64,000 bases of DNA from positions 23,238 to 87,237 of the forward strand of contig VCMS01000260.1 of the NCBI GenBank assembly GCA_022539475.1, written 5' to 3'. Source of the DNA: Gracilaria domingensis (taxonomy: Eukaryota > Rhodophyta > Florideophyceae > Gracilariales > Gracilariaceae). Below are positions 44,216-54,414 of the stretch, in pieces (position 1 is the first letter of the stretch; every line of letters begins with the position of its first letter). The notes under the pieces are model-generated. The model was given only the letters and a program-made list of their open reading frames with translations, did not search any database and had not been told where the DNA came from. A program made the position numbers and the translations under genes.

Positions 44216-45094
44216 TCACAACGCGCCGGCGCGCGCGGCGTCGAGCAGCTCGCCGTCCGCGTCCGCCGTGGCGTCGGGCGCGTCCTCGCCGTCGGCGTCG
44301 GGCGACGCGCTGGGCTCCGCCGTCTCGAGCGGCGCCTCGGCCGACGCGTCCGGCTCGGCCGCCTCCTCCGCCCCCTGCTGCTGCTGCACCGGCGGCGGCG
44401 CGTACGCGCCGGCCGCGCCGGCCGCGACGGGCGTGGGCGCGGCGGAGGCGAGCGACGCCATGATGGTCTGGCGCGCGTCGAGCGCGGCGGCGCCGCCGTC
44501 GGCGGCGCCGTCGTCGTCGTCGCGGCGCGCCGGCGCGGCGGCGGCGGCGACGCGGTCGTGCGTCGCGGCGGCGGCGGCGCGCGGCGTGGGCCGCTGCGCG
44601 TCCACCTCAAAGCCGACGCAGTCGCGCAGCGGGCGGCCGTGCAGCCGCAGCTCGTGCAGCACGGCGCCGCGCATCGACACCAGCTGCACGGTGTGCAGCG
44701 GCAGCGCGACGCAGCGCCCGGCCAGAAAGGCGTAGTCCGCGCCGCGGTTGGGCTGGTAGCCGACGGCGGCCGCGCCCGACGCGGTGGGGAACGTGGCGAA
44801 GAAGTTGGGCGCGCAGCTGCCGTTGGCGGCCGGCGGCGCCGCGCGGCTGATCAGCGCGTAGTACGCGGCGCCGGAGCGCACGAACGCCTCGCCGGACGAC
44901 GTGACGTGCACGGGGCGGCCCTCCAGGCAGATGGGCGGCGTGGCCGGCGCCGACGGCGGCGCGCGCAGCGACAGCTTGGCGCGCGAGCACAGCTGGAAGT
45001 CGCACGTCGGCGCGCACGACTTGGACACGCGGTGCGCGCCCGCGGCGCGCAGCAGCAGCAGCGCCAGCAGCGCCAGCAGCGGCGGGACGGGCAT
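44216..45094 (-). CDS. Secreted protein, paralogue A of a pair
   Basis: 292 codons. Residues 1-20 (MPVPPLLALLALLLLRAAGA) are a signal peptide. The mature part has paired Cys (CAPTCDFQLC), PPICLEGRPVHV, FFATFPTASGAAAVGYQP, GRCVALPLHTVQL and LRDCVGFEV, then an Ala/Pro-rich acidic tail of about 120 residues. The cysteines and the FF.TF, AAVG.Q, GRCVALPL and LRDCV.F.V blocks are shared with the next gene upstream (45698-46321), so the two arose by tandem duplication. No family recognised. A secreted or cell-wall protein is the likely class. Confidence 0.7.
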   Translation of the reverse strand: MPVPPLLALLALLLLRAAGAHRVSKSCAPTCDFQLCSRAKLSLRAPPSAPATPPICLEGRPVHVTSSGEAFVRSGAAYYALISRAAPPAANGSCAPNFFATFPTASGAAAVGYQPNRGADYAFLAGRCVALPLHTVQLVSMRGAVLHELRLHGRPLRDCVGFEVDAQRPTPRAAAAATHDRVAAAAAPARRDDDDGAADGGAAALDARQTIMASLASAAPTPVAAGAAGAYAPPPVQQQQGAEEAAEPDASAEAPLETAEPSASPDADGEDAPDATADADGELLDAARAGAL

Positions 45095-45114
45095 GGCGGC
45101 GGAACGAGCCGGGA

Positions 45115-45145
<31 letters not shown>

Positions 45146-45697
45146 GGGGGGGGGGCGGCGGCGGGGGGGCGGCGGGTTGCGACGGCTGTCGCCGCCGCGC
45201 CGTGGCGCGCGCGGAGGGAGGCGTGCCGCGCCACCATGTGCGCGCGCGCGGCGCGGCGCGGCGCGGCGCGGCGCCGCGCGCGGCGTGGCCGCGGCGGCGT
45301 GGCCGCGGCGGCGCGCGGGCGCGCGCGGCTGTCAGCGGCGCGCGGCGGGCCGCGGCGCGGCGGGGCGCGCGCGGCGCGGCGGCGGCCGCCGCGCGTGAAT
45401 TGCGGCTGTTGTCAGCAGCGGCGCATCGCGCTGTCAGACGCGGCGCGGCGGGGGGGTGGCGGCGGGGGGGGGAGGGGCGACGGGTGACGGGTGCTGGTGC
45501 GGGCGCTGTGCGGCGCGGTGGCGGCGGCGGCGGCGGCGGCGCGTAACGGATTGCGGTGGTGGCGCGGGGCGCGAGGTGCAGAGCGGGGGGGTGGGGCAGA
45601 GAAGCGGGTGCGCGTGTTTACTGCCTCCTATCGTATCAATTACAACGACAAACAGTTGAAGAGTCAAAGAGCGCTACTACGTCTGCTACGTCTACTC

Positions 45698-46321
45698 CTA
45701 CTGCAGCAGCAGCAGCGGCTCCTCCGACGGCAGCGGCGGCTCCTCGCTCGCCGCGGGCTCCTCGCTGGCCGCCAGCACGGCCGACACGTCCGGCAGGTCC
45801 GGGAAGGCGCGCTCGTACGCGGCGCTGACGCCGGTGCGGCCCACGCCGCGCACGCGGAACGACACGCAGTCGCGCAGCGGCTCGCGCAGCACCACGTTCT
45901 GCACCACGCGGCCGCGGCGCAGCAGCTGCGCGGACGCCAGCGGCAGCGCCACGCAGCGCCCGCCCAGCGCCACGCGCTCGTCGAACTGCGGCGCCTGGTG
46001 GCCGACGGCGGCGCCGCCGCCGCGGCGCGCAAACGTCTTGAAGAAGTGGCGCGCGATGGCCGCGCGCCCGCCGTGCAGCGGGAACGCGCTGATGCGCACG
46101 AACTGGCCGCGCATTTCCACGCGCGCCTCGGCCGAGTTGGCCGCGCCGACGCGCAGCTCGCCGTGGCAGACGCGCGGCGTGAGCGGCGCGTCCAGCTGCG
46201 CCGAGCGGTTGGACAGCGCCATCGCGCCGTACGGCGCGCAGAAGCGGAAGCGGCAGCTGGCCAGGCAGTTTGCGGACGCGCACGCCAGCAGCGCGGCGAG
46301 CAGCGCGGCGAGACGGGGCAT
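45698..46321 (-). CDS. Secreted protein, paralogue B of a pair
   Basis: 207 residues from the ATG at 46321; the open frame extends further upstream but only this start gives a signal peptide (MPRLAALLAALLACASA). The mature region starts CLASCRFRFC, then TPRVCHGELRVG, HFFKTFARRGGGAAVGHQAP, GRCVALPLASAQLL, LREPLRDCVSFRVRG, and ends with a short Ser/Glu/Pro repeat tail (AASEEPAASEEP). It shares the core, Cys positions and gene orientation with paralogue A; the tails differ. Function unknown; an extracellular role is inferred from the signal peptide and Cys pairs. Confidence 0.72.
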   Translation of the reverse strand: MPRLAALLAALLACASANCLASCRFRFCAPYGAMALSNRSAQLDAPLTPRVCHGELRVGAANSAEARVEMRGQFVRISAFPLHGGRAAIARHFFKTFARRGGGAAVGHQAPQFDERVALGGRCVALPLASAQLLRRGRVVQNVVLREPLRDCVSFRVRGVGRTGVSAAYERAFPDLPDVSAVLAASEEPAASEEPPLPSEEPLLLLQ

Positions 46322-47378
46322 GGCGGCGGGGGGCGGCGGTGGCGGTGGCGGTGGCGGTGGCGGTGGCGGCGCGGTGGGGCGGCGTACTGCGCGGCGAGGC
46401 GGCGGCGTCGGCGTGGCGCGCCGGCGGCGAGGCGCCCGCCGCGTGGGAAGCCGCGCGCCTCTTGTAGCGCGCCGCGCCGCGTCGAATTCACGCCGCGCGC
46501 CGCGCCGAGCTCGCGCCGCGCGCCGCGCCGCCCGCCGCCGCGCCGCCGCGCCGCGCGGCCGCGCCGCGCCGCGCGCGCGGCGGGGCGGCGCCGGCGGTGG
46601 CGCGGCCGTTGCGCGGCGTCTGAGCCGCCGCGCGCCGCGCGCCTCACGCGCCGGCGCGGCGGCGGCTGTAAACGCCGCTGACACTGTAAAGCGCGCGCGC
46701 GAGCAGCGCGCGCGCGGCCGCTGTAATCCGCCGCGCCGCTTGGCCTTACAGCCTCGGAGGGAGAGGCACAGAGAGGGAGGTCGTACACATGAATTCCGGC
46801 GTGCAGAAAACGCGCCGGCGCAAATGTGCCATCGCGCCAACCGCTGGCGCCAATCCAAGCGCGCCGCGCCAACCATGTGCGCGCTCGCGCCGTCCCGAGC
46901 ACGTATATCTGTGCAAGTTCACACACCCGACATACTTGATGCAGTACCCACTCGCCTCCAGAGACGCTGCGGCTCAACGTGCCACAGCTAGTGGTGGTGG
47001 GGATGGTGCTGTTGATGGTGATACCTTTTCTGGTGGCGCTGGCTTTTTAAATCTCAGGACGCTTCGATATCGATATAGAAGAAGCGAAATAACAGAATCA
47101 TCGCCTCTTTTCTTTTTGACATTACGATATCTCTGACTGCCGCACATTTATGATAATAAAGGTTCCTCTCTAGCACCATCATAGCAAAATGCAGTTTCAG
47201 AGTGCTTCTCTTCAACTCGGTCAGCATCCTTGGCACCAAGGGTGCAATGGAGCGCCTAGAGCGCTCCCAGACGCTTCAGGATCTGATAAACAATGATTTG
47301 CTCTCTTGTACTAGACCTTTGTCGCCACGCATGTAGCCAATCTAACGCCCGTTAACTGAGGTCAGTTCTGACCCCTAG
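46322..47378. other. Right edge of the GC island and spacer
   Basis: GC-extreme sequence continues to about 46780, including a (GGTGGC)n run at 46339-46369, then falls sharply to normal composition. No gene is supported in 46780-47378. Confidence 0.5.
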
Positions 47379-48492
47379 TTACTTGCAACCATGCCTGACC
47401 ATAGCGCCAAGGATGTTGTCATAGTTTTTTGTCAAGTCGGTCCACGTCAACACAATCACATCCACCACACGGCCAAATCCTTGCGCAATAGCGATTTCTC
47501 CAATCCTTGCAATCAAATAGCTCGGCCACATGTATGGGCCTTCTACGTCGATACTCAGGCTCGTCAAGCTCACAGTATTTCCATCTTCGTCACACTCTTC
47601 TGCTTGAACCGCAGACCAGTTCACATTGTGGCTTATACGAGATACTGACGTGTACTTCACTTTGCACTCACGCTTTCGCTTGCATATTTCCTTGTATGTA
47701 ATTAAACTGCACTGAGCACTGGCACTGCATTCACGAAGCAAATGGCCATCTGTTCCACACGGTAGACCGTTCAGACACAGTGTCTTGGTCACTCCATATT
47801 CTCTCAGAATACCACTTGTGAATCCGTTCTGTTTCAACCACTCCGTTTCCACGCAAGGGGCGTCATCCGCTATAGTTCCAGGCTCCTCCGGTGCGTCGAC
47901 TTGGTCTGGTTTTTTGACAGGCGGGGCGACGTCCACCTCATTTCCTGGCTCCTGGGGTGTGTCGAGTTGTTCTGGTGCTTGAGAAGGAGTGGCATTCGAG
48001 CGGCACGCCACACCTGCTTTTCTATAGGCTTCAACGAGGCAAGCTTGCGCGCATTCTCCGGCCGACAATGTTGGACAATTAGCAGATTCTGCACAAGCAT
48101 TGAGTTCCGAATCCAAAACATCAAAGTGCGCGCAGAATGGAGCTTCCAAATCAGGGGCGCAGAAACATTTTTCATCAACGGGCATGCCTGCAGGCGTTCA
48201 GGAAATGTTTCCAGGAATTGGTATAAAGGTTAGCTTTCGTACTCTGACCTGCCTCACAACTGTCTTGAGAATTGTGGGAGTTCAACAAAGCATACTTACA
48301 GTCGCTATTACCGTCAACCAAGTCACCAGACCTAGGCGTGCATGGTCGCATGTTGTTGAAACCGAACCCCACCGCGCCTGTTTGAGAAAACTTTTCCAAA
48401 GCTGCCTGTTTCTCAACACCTGCAACGACTGGAAGAATCGTAGGGAATACCAATACAGTGGCCACGACCGCCACAAACTTGAATGTGGTCAT
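47379..48492 (-). CDS. Secreted Cys-rich protein with Kazal-like domain, one 61-bp intron
   Basis: Two exons: 48492-48249 and 48187-47379 (350 residues); an in-frame ATG at 48519 is also possible. Residues 1-25 (MTTFKFVAVVATVLVFPTIL...) form a signal peptide. Joining at the intron restores one frame through EAG-MPVDEKC. Directly after the junction CFCAPDLEAPFC...ELNACAESANC resembles the Kazal-like repeats of the gene at 40887. An imperfect Pro/Glu/Asp repeat (PEQLDTPQEPG, PDQVDAPEEPG) follows, then a Cys-containing domain of about 150 residues (CLNGLPC, CSASAQC, CKRKREC) with no family I know. Secreted inhibitor or matrix protein is a reasonable guess. Confidence 0.7.
48188..48248 (-). other. 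Spliceosomal intron, 61 bp
   Basis: Donor CAG/GTCAGAG, branch-point-like GCTAACC, acceptor CTGCAG/GC. Without splicing the upstream frame stops shortly after the donor; with it the two long frames join in phase. Confidence 0.75.
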
Positions 48493-48880
48493 TGCACTGA
48501 AAGTGGGCACAACCGACAATGTGCCAGATTGAGAACAGTTTGTCAGAGTTGGAAAGAAGCTCAGACTCGCAGTGTTCGAGAGTATTCAGCTCTTATGTAC
48601 TCATAAAACTAGAGAGACGTGCAAAGCTGAGAAACGCCTGTGCATCAGCTCGGAACGCAAATGAGTGATATTATGGAACGTATGAACGTTGCTTTGGACC
48701 GGGAAAGAGAAAAGTTTCGAGTGGAACACTTTGCGGCCGGAATAAAGCTTTTCTGTAGCAAAATTTCACGCTAATCGTAGCCGCTCATCGCGCGTCACCA
48801 TCCAGAAAGCATGACAAAACATCTAAGATGTTTACGTTCCTTGAAACCCATTTCTTTTGTTTCATTCTAAGGGGCAAATG

Positions 48881-49073
48881 TAGTGCGGTCAGCTGCAGAT
48901 GGCAGTCACAGAGGGTCGGATCACGATAACATCTCCGCAGTGCAAGCTTGAGGGCCACGCGAAGGTAGTTACCGACTGAGCTATGGCCGCTCCAGTGCGT
49001 GTGGCCCTCAAGCTTGCACTGCGGAGATGTTATCGTGACCCTCTGTGACTGCCATCTGCAGCTGACAGCACTA
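48881..49073. mobile_element. Foldback element: 76-81-base arms around a 36-base centre
   Basis: The left arm 48881-48961 and right arm 48998-49073 are near-perfect inverted repeats, differing mainly by a five-base CGGAT-type insertion. The centre, on the minus strand, holds CCATAGCTCAGTCGGTAA, a match to a Pol III A box in a tRNA 5' half. No open frame. Likely a MITE or foldback transposon; no clear target duplication was found. Confidence 0.75.
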
Positions 49074-50962
49074 CAGCAAAGAACAAAAGAGAGCCAGAAT
49101 TGAGATAAGCTAATCACCAACGATCTCTGAAGTTGTTCTTCTTTTACTCTTGACGCGGCTGTCAACCTCAATGAGTGCGCAATGCGAGCGTTTAAGAGTA
49201 ACCTGGGGCCAGGGAAATCAAAGAGTTTTCGGGAAAAACAATGTACCGGTGATCACCGTAAAAAGTGAAGTCCAAGCATCGATTCTTGAGCTCTTTACAG
49301 TAAATAGTTTGGGCCAAACTTAATCTGTACCTACACTAAAGAGTGTCAAATCCCAGAACCAAAACAGAACAGACTGTGCTGGTTGGGACAAAGGCAGTAG
49401 TGAGATGTTGTAAACAGTCAACCCAGCACATAGCACGCTCTAACAGCCCAAAGAATAGCTGAAGTAGAGATTGAAACGATAGCCCCATGCGTGCAGGTGA
49501 CATTTTTTGGTCACCCTGCGGGAGGGTGAAAACAGGCTGACTTGGTCTTTCACAATTGTCGAGTACATGGAAGAGATCTCCTCCATGTAACCGTTCTAAA
49601 TCAAATCTGTCAAAAATTGGGCGACGCCACGAAACACGGGTTTCGAGCCGCTCCCACAGCCGTCTTCTTTGAGCAATTATTACGCTCAGTAGCTCAAACA
49701 AAAGCTTATCGTCTGTGCTTTACAATCACAGAAAAAAAGCGCTGAAGAACGACGGCAGCAAATGCAGTAAGACGAACAAAGCACCGTCCAAGACGTATGT
49801 GTTCTGGCCTATTTACCAAATGTGTCGCACGTGCCATGCGCACTTTATATCATGAAAACACTACAACTACTACAATATCTCAGGTATCAAATGCACTGGA
49901 GCTTGCGGGAAACTACGTTCGTTGTCATACAACGGCCATGTTGGCAATAGAAATAATAAATTCAATGTTTGTAAGTTTGTAAGTTTTGATAGAGTGACGT
50001 GACACGAGTGCGCGCATGTGGCATTACCGCTGCAAATTGCAAACATCGTGTTCTATTTCACACAACATCTTGCAACTGTTGGCGAATATTTGCGAACATT
50101 TCGAATATTTTCGAACATCCGGAAATGCAAATATTCGTGTGGAGGCCATTTTTCGTAAGCAAACGGAACGAGGCGGGTGGTGACAAACCCAAGGAAAGCA
50201 ACACAAAAATGCCCGTAAGAAACAGCCTAAACGGCGAAAGATAATACGGTAGCTCAACACTAAACTCAAAAGCCGCACAGCAGAACTAAATCCACACGGC
50301 CTGTCTCAATATTTACGTCAAAAGCAGCAACAAACAACAGAGACACAGACCCAGTAGCTATGAGATGCAATCTACAATTCAAGTTCAGGGATAGAATAAA
50401 AGCGCTATTACGATGAGGATTTTTGCAGTGTGCACAAAAACGCAACGGAAGACCACACACGACAACTTTAAGAAGGAAAGCGAGAGATCGAGCACCCCGT
50501 AAGAAGAAAAAAATGAGGAACAGACGTAGTTGATGGCATGGAAGCACAAACCGTGCTAAAGAAAAGTGGGGATGCCAAAGGAGAGGGTCAATGACAGAGA
50601 GAGAGAGGGATAAGAGAGGGTTAGGTGGTCGTCGTGAATGGAGAAGTAGTCTGCCCGAACCGAGTTGCTTTTCGAGCGCTCGGTTTCGGGGGTTTATATC
50701 TACAATCTCAATGCTTTATGTATGTTAGGTTCCATGCTGAACATCGGCTTCCACCAAATACCCTAGGCTGCTCACCATATCCATAGTAGGTAGTGATGTC
50801 GACATACGGTTCTTCGTTATATAGGTCGGTGGTTGGCTATATTTCTTCCGGCTAATTAGGTTTTCAATTAGTTCTTTGGGTAATGTCTACTCTCCACGTT
50901 CTGCCATCATGTCATCATCGGGTTTGGCCGTGCGTGACCAGTTGTCATGCGGTTATGTTCCA
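49074..50962. other. Intergenic, no convincing gene
   Basis: Weak frames only, such as minus 49701-49336 (121 codons) and minus 50547-50266 (93 codons), with no motif. Poly-purine stretches at 50590-50640. Confidence 0.45.
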
Positions 50963-50973
50963 TATTATATATA
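50963..50973 (+). promoter_or_regulatory. TATA box of the small acidic ORF
   Basis: TATTATATATA, about 80 bases before the ATG at 51048. It argues for that start over the upstream in-frame one at 50883. Confidence 0.5.
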
Positions 50974-51047
50974 CCCTTGGGTGCCTTCCAGGTCTGTCAT
51001 GCTACCTCTGGCTTGCCGATGCCTTTCGGCTACCCCTCCTTGAGACC

Positions 51048-51452
51048 ATGTCGACTCTGAACGAAGTTATGGCTGCCATGACCGACGACAATACCAACCA
51101 GTCCGACGTTCCCACAGCGAAGTCCACCATCCTCATCGAGAGCGAAGCGAAAGAAGTGACGGTTGATCATATCCGCCAGGAGGAAGAAGAGGGGATGGAC
51201 GATGATGAAGAGGCACAGGAGGAACGGGAGCAAGTTCAGCTCATGGCTTGTGAGGATGCACTGTACGATTTTTTTTTCAAACGCGGTACTTCGTTAGAGG
51301 AACTTAGGGAGAACTTGAACGATCTTCCGGTGCATTTTGTACGTGGCATTGGCGTGGGCCTAGCGTTGGCCATGATGGTGCAACGCTCGCCCTCTCGTGC
51401 TCGCGCCCTCCACCTTGTGCACGATGCCATCCGTGCCCTTCTCTCCGCGTAG
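51048..51452 (+). CDS. Small acidic hypothetical protein
   Basis: 134 residues beginning MSTLNEVMAAMTDDN. The middle is strongly acidic (RQEEEEGMDDDEEAQEEREQ), followed by a helical C-terminal half (LEELRENLNDLPVHFVRGIG, ALAMMVQRSPSRARALHLV). No signal peptide, no membrane segment, no recognised family. Intact, with its own TATA box, so probably a host gene. Confidence 0.5.
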   Translation: MSTLNEVMAAMTDDNTNQSDVPTAKSTILIESEAKEVTVDHIRQEEEEGMDDDEEAQEEREQVQLMACEDALYDFFFKRGTSLEELRENLNDLPVHFVRGIGVGLALAMMVQRSPSRARALHLVHDAIRALLSA

Positions 51453-51644
51453 AGTTCACGATGCTCGTCCTTCTTTGCTATGCGTGCAGCCTAACAGCTG
51501 TTTCCTCGTGATGTATAGAGCTCTCATCGTCAATAGTACGTGCGTTCATGGCGTCTGAGTAAACGTTCTGCTTCTGCGTGATTGCGTAACCGTCCTTGAA
51601 GCGCTGCTTCGTTGCGCCGAGGCGGCGCAGTGGTCCAATTCGTC

Positions 51645-51845
51645 CGTGCGGCGTCGCGCCCCCGCGGCGCGACGCGTACTCCAAGTCTTCGGTGGCGTCG
51701 CGCCAGCGCGACGCGACGCGCACTCCACCTCTTCGGTGGCGTCGCGCCCGCGCGGGGCGACGCGCACTCCAAGTCGTTTCCGTCGCGTCGCGCCGGCGCG
51801 ACGCGACGCGCGCTTCAAATCTTCTCGTCGTTGCCGCGCTGGCGC
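51645..51845. repeat. 44-46-bp GC-rich minisatellite with palindromic core
   Basis: The word GCGTCGCGCC recurs at 51651, 51695, 51739 and 51785, with a weaker unit to 51845. Each unit holds GTCGCGCC-n-GGCGCGAC-type dyads separated by CACTCCAAGTCTTCGGT-like spacers. Confidence 0.85.
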
Positions 51846-52522
51846 GGCGTGGCGTGCGCTCCTGGGCGAGAGAGGAGACAAGAGGAAGCGCAGGTTCCAC
51901 GCTGTGCTTCCCTTATCTCCTCTCGGAGATATGAAAAAAATCGTCCAGGGATGCCCCCGGACACTTCCTGCAATCCGCCTCCACAATTCGGAAAGGAACA
52001 AAAAGAATGTGCCGAATATTGACGTATACGTTGGTTCATATCCTACGATCTCGCATTCCGTAAACATCCTCGTTCATGCCGTCTAAATCCTATAGAGAAC
52101 GCAGACGTACGTCACTTACTTTTGCTATATTTGCGTGCTAAACAGCCGAATATTCGCGAATATGGGCGAAAATTACGAAATGTAGAAAGCGAATACTCCG
52201 GCTACAGAGATGTTTGACGTAATTTAAGCTAGTAGTACATAAAACATTAGTTTATCTTTCACATAACACATTTCGTTAGTTGGCAGGAGGACTAGCGTCT
52301 TTATAAAGACGTAAAGAACTCGAATACTCGCGAACATATTGATGTTCGGTTGAAGGAGACAGTAAGTTTGACCTCGCCTTTGCCACGCATTGACATATAG
52401 CAAAATAATTTACAAATTTAGGAAATTGTGTCACGTAAGACAGTGTACAAGTTGTCAAATGGTCGCTTCTGACAGTCCGTAGTACACGAAGTTTTGTCGC
52501 TGGCATTGTTGTTCTTATTTGA
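51846..52522. other. Spacer, no convincing gene
   Basis: Several frames run through from the minisatellite but owe their length to its composition. AT-rich from 52100. Confidence 0.45.
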
Positions 52523-52972
52523 TTACAACGAAGCGATTATATACTTAAATACACGCATTACGGCAAGCTCCTGAGTGCAGTCAACCGTTTCCCGGTCGTT
52601 GGTCTCGCGCTTCTTAGCCAGATCCGCCGCCTCTTCACCAGCCACGAAGACCTCTCCAGCCACTGCTTCTGCAATATCACGTCTACGAGTAGCTCGCTGC
52701 GCTGCAACAAGACAACGCTGCACACGGGTAGCAGAAAGCTGCTCCATTAGCGCCGAACGACGAGGAGCCAGCTGGGCTAGCTGGCGAAGCTCAGCGGCGT
52801 TCTTATACATGCGAAAGCCGGAGCTGCGAAGCGCCAAAGCAGCTAGAACAGTATCGGCAGTGAGATTTGCTTCACAAGCCGTACAAATCTTCATTTTCTC
52901 GGCATAATCAACTTCAGACTCCGCAACAAGTAAACGAGAACTGTTCAGGAATTTATCAATTAAGCATTTCAT
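52523..52972 (-). CDS. Hypothetical helical protein
   Basis: 149 codons starting MKCLIDKFLNSSRLLVAESEV. Almost wholly helical and charged, with a CTAC motif near residue 32 and a C-terminal third reading AQRATRRRDIAEAVAGEVF, faintly like the end of a histone fold (NF-YC type: RRTLQ..DIA.AI). That resemblance is weak and I would not name it. No signal peptide. It lies just downstream of the pogo transposase fragment on the same strand and could be a separate host gene. Confidence 0.35.
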   Translation of the reverse strand: MKCLIDKFLNSSRLLVAESEVDYAEKMKICTACEANLTADTVLAALALRSSGFRMYKNAAELRQLAQLAPRRSALMEQLSATRVQRCLVAAQRATRRRDIAEAVAGEVFVAGEEAADLAKKRETNDRETVDCTQELAVMRVFKYIIASL

Positions 52973-53056
52973 GAAAAGCTCTGCGTTGCAACCACGGCTA
53001 ACTCAAGGATCCGCAAACGCAATAGAGTTGATATTACAACATCCTTTGATATGGTT

Positions 53057-53392
53057 CTAGAGCTCACTCTTCCGAAATCCGCTTCCCATATTGCGCCCCG
53101 TTAACGGCTCAGAGATTGCGTTTGCTATGGCCTTGCAAACTTCAAAGATATCCAAAACCAATTTCAACCTTGCCATGCAGTGGAGCTCGCGTTGAAAGTA
53201 TGATTTGAATGGACCGAACACGGTAAGGGCTGGAATCTGTAGTACATGGCTCAAATGAGATAGAAGCACCACAACATCAATGCGATTCTGTCGCAAAAAG
53301 TTGAGCGTACGAAACTGAACGTGATTAGCATAACCATTTAAGACAGGAAAAAGGTACTTTCCATCTGCACGAAGTTCTTCTGTCTCTTTCAC
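53057..53392 (-). pseudogene. Pogo-like DDE transposase, C-terminal piece
   Basis: The frame reads KETEELRADGKYLFPVLNGY, then NHVQF, LLSHLSHVLQIP and LTVFGPFKSYF, matching DDE_1 (pogo/Tigger/jerky) where LDGHxSH, PPHTTHLLQP and D.xVFGPLK occur. The catalytic Asp of LDG is Asn here, so it is dead. The left LTR of gypsy-2 starts exactly at its upstream end, and the N-terminal part continues beyond the right LTR at 63655. The two parts read on through a shared GTGA. Confidence 0.78.
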
Positions 53393-53393
53393 A

Positions 53394-53955
53394 TGTAGTA
53401 TAAAACTAGGTGGTGGCAGCAGTGGCTGCGGATTGGTACCAAATGGGTTCTAGGGAGCGCCTGGGGGTACTCAACCTAGGAGGAGAGGATGTGAGATCGG
53501 CCTGTAAGGTGTGGCAGCACCAGCCACTGGTGGGTGCAATACGGACGGCGCGCTTACTATAACCGCCTGGGTAGAGTGAGATGTATAGCGCTCACGGTCC
53601 GGTATCACCTGACGATACTATGCTAACCACTTGGTTGACTGTAGAAACCTTATGGTGAAGATCTAGCGTAGTAGGAGCTTAACTTTACCATTACGGTGGG
53701 AGGGGCTTCCACCTCGAGTATATGCTGTTGTGGGAGCCCCGACACGTCGTGGGAGAATAGCCACGTGTGCCACGGGAGGTGCGGCCGAAGTGCGGCGCCC
53801 TTTCCCCGTGCCCTGTCTAACTATTCTAAATTAAAGACTACAAATTAAAATTAAAATTACAAGTTAGTCCTCAATGGTGATTGCCACATGTCCTTCTTGT
53901 CCACCGTGCGGCTTGATCTTCGTTACCGACATTGGTCGCCTGGTACTATACGACA
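53394..53955 (-). repeat. gypsy-2 3' LTR
   Basis: 562 bp; on the minus strand it opens TGTCGTATAG and closes CTACA. It pairs with 63092-63654. The match continues one base further left (53393), so the duplication may be 4 or 5 bp. Confidence 0.93.
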
Positions 53956-53970
53956 GAATCCCCTCCTATT
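53956..53970 (-). other. gypsy-2 3' polypurine tract
   Basis: AATAGGAGGGGATTC on the minus strand directly abuts the 3' LTR, the expected plus-strand primer site. Confidence 0.8.
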
Positions 53971-54414
53971 GGCAGGCACGCCCCCGTGGCTGCAGCTTGA
54001 GGGAGGGACCGTCAATGGTCGCGGCTGCGGCATTGGTTATCACATTGACCAAAGTGGCATCGGGTGCAGTGCATCACAGGGCGGTTCGGATGCATCGCAC
54101 CCCGCCACGACCAGTTCGGTGTCAGTGAGCATGCCCATTGGCAGCGCGTCTATCGCATCGGGGTTTTCCTCGCCGTGTCCCTCTGTGGGTTAGTACCTTG
54201 ACGGTGTACGTCACCGCTTGGTGGGCCTCCCACGTCCCTTTCTTGCTGTCCTGGTTTTCGTCGTGTCGCTGACTATTCCGGGCGTGGCGCAATGGGACCT
54301 CCCGAGGATAAGCCCTTGGAGGTCGTGGGGCGCATCACAGCTCCCTCTCCGCCGGGAGGGAGCGCTCGTTCGCCTGACCATATGGTTAATCCTATTACTG
54401 GGTTGTGATTCGCC

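Noticed and set aside
48962-48997. tRNA gene
   Set aside because: Only an A-box-like 5' half is present; no anticodon arm, B box or acceptor partner can be drawn.
51645-51845. CRISPR-like spaced palindromic repeats
   Set aside because: The units drift, spacers are near-identical rather than unique, and the surrounding genome is eukaryotic. It is a minisatellite.
52523-52972. NF-YC/histone-fold protein
   Set aside because: Only a few residues in the last helix agree; the rest does not fit, so it was left as hypothetical.
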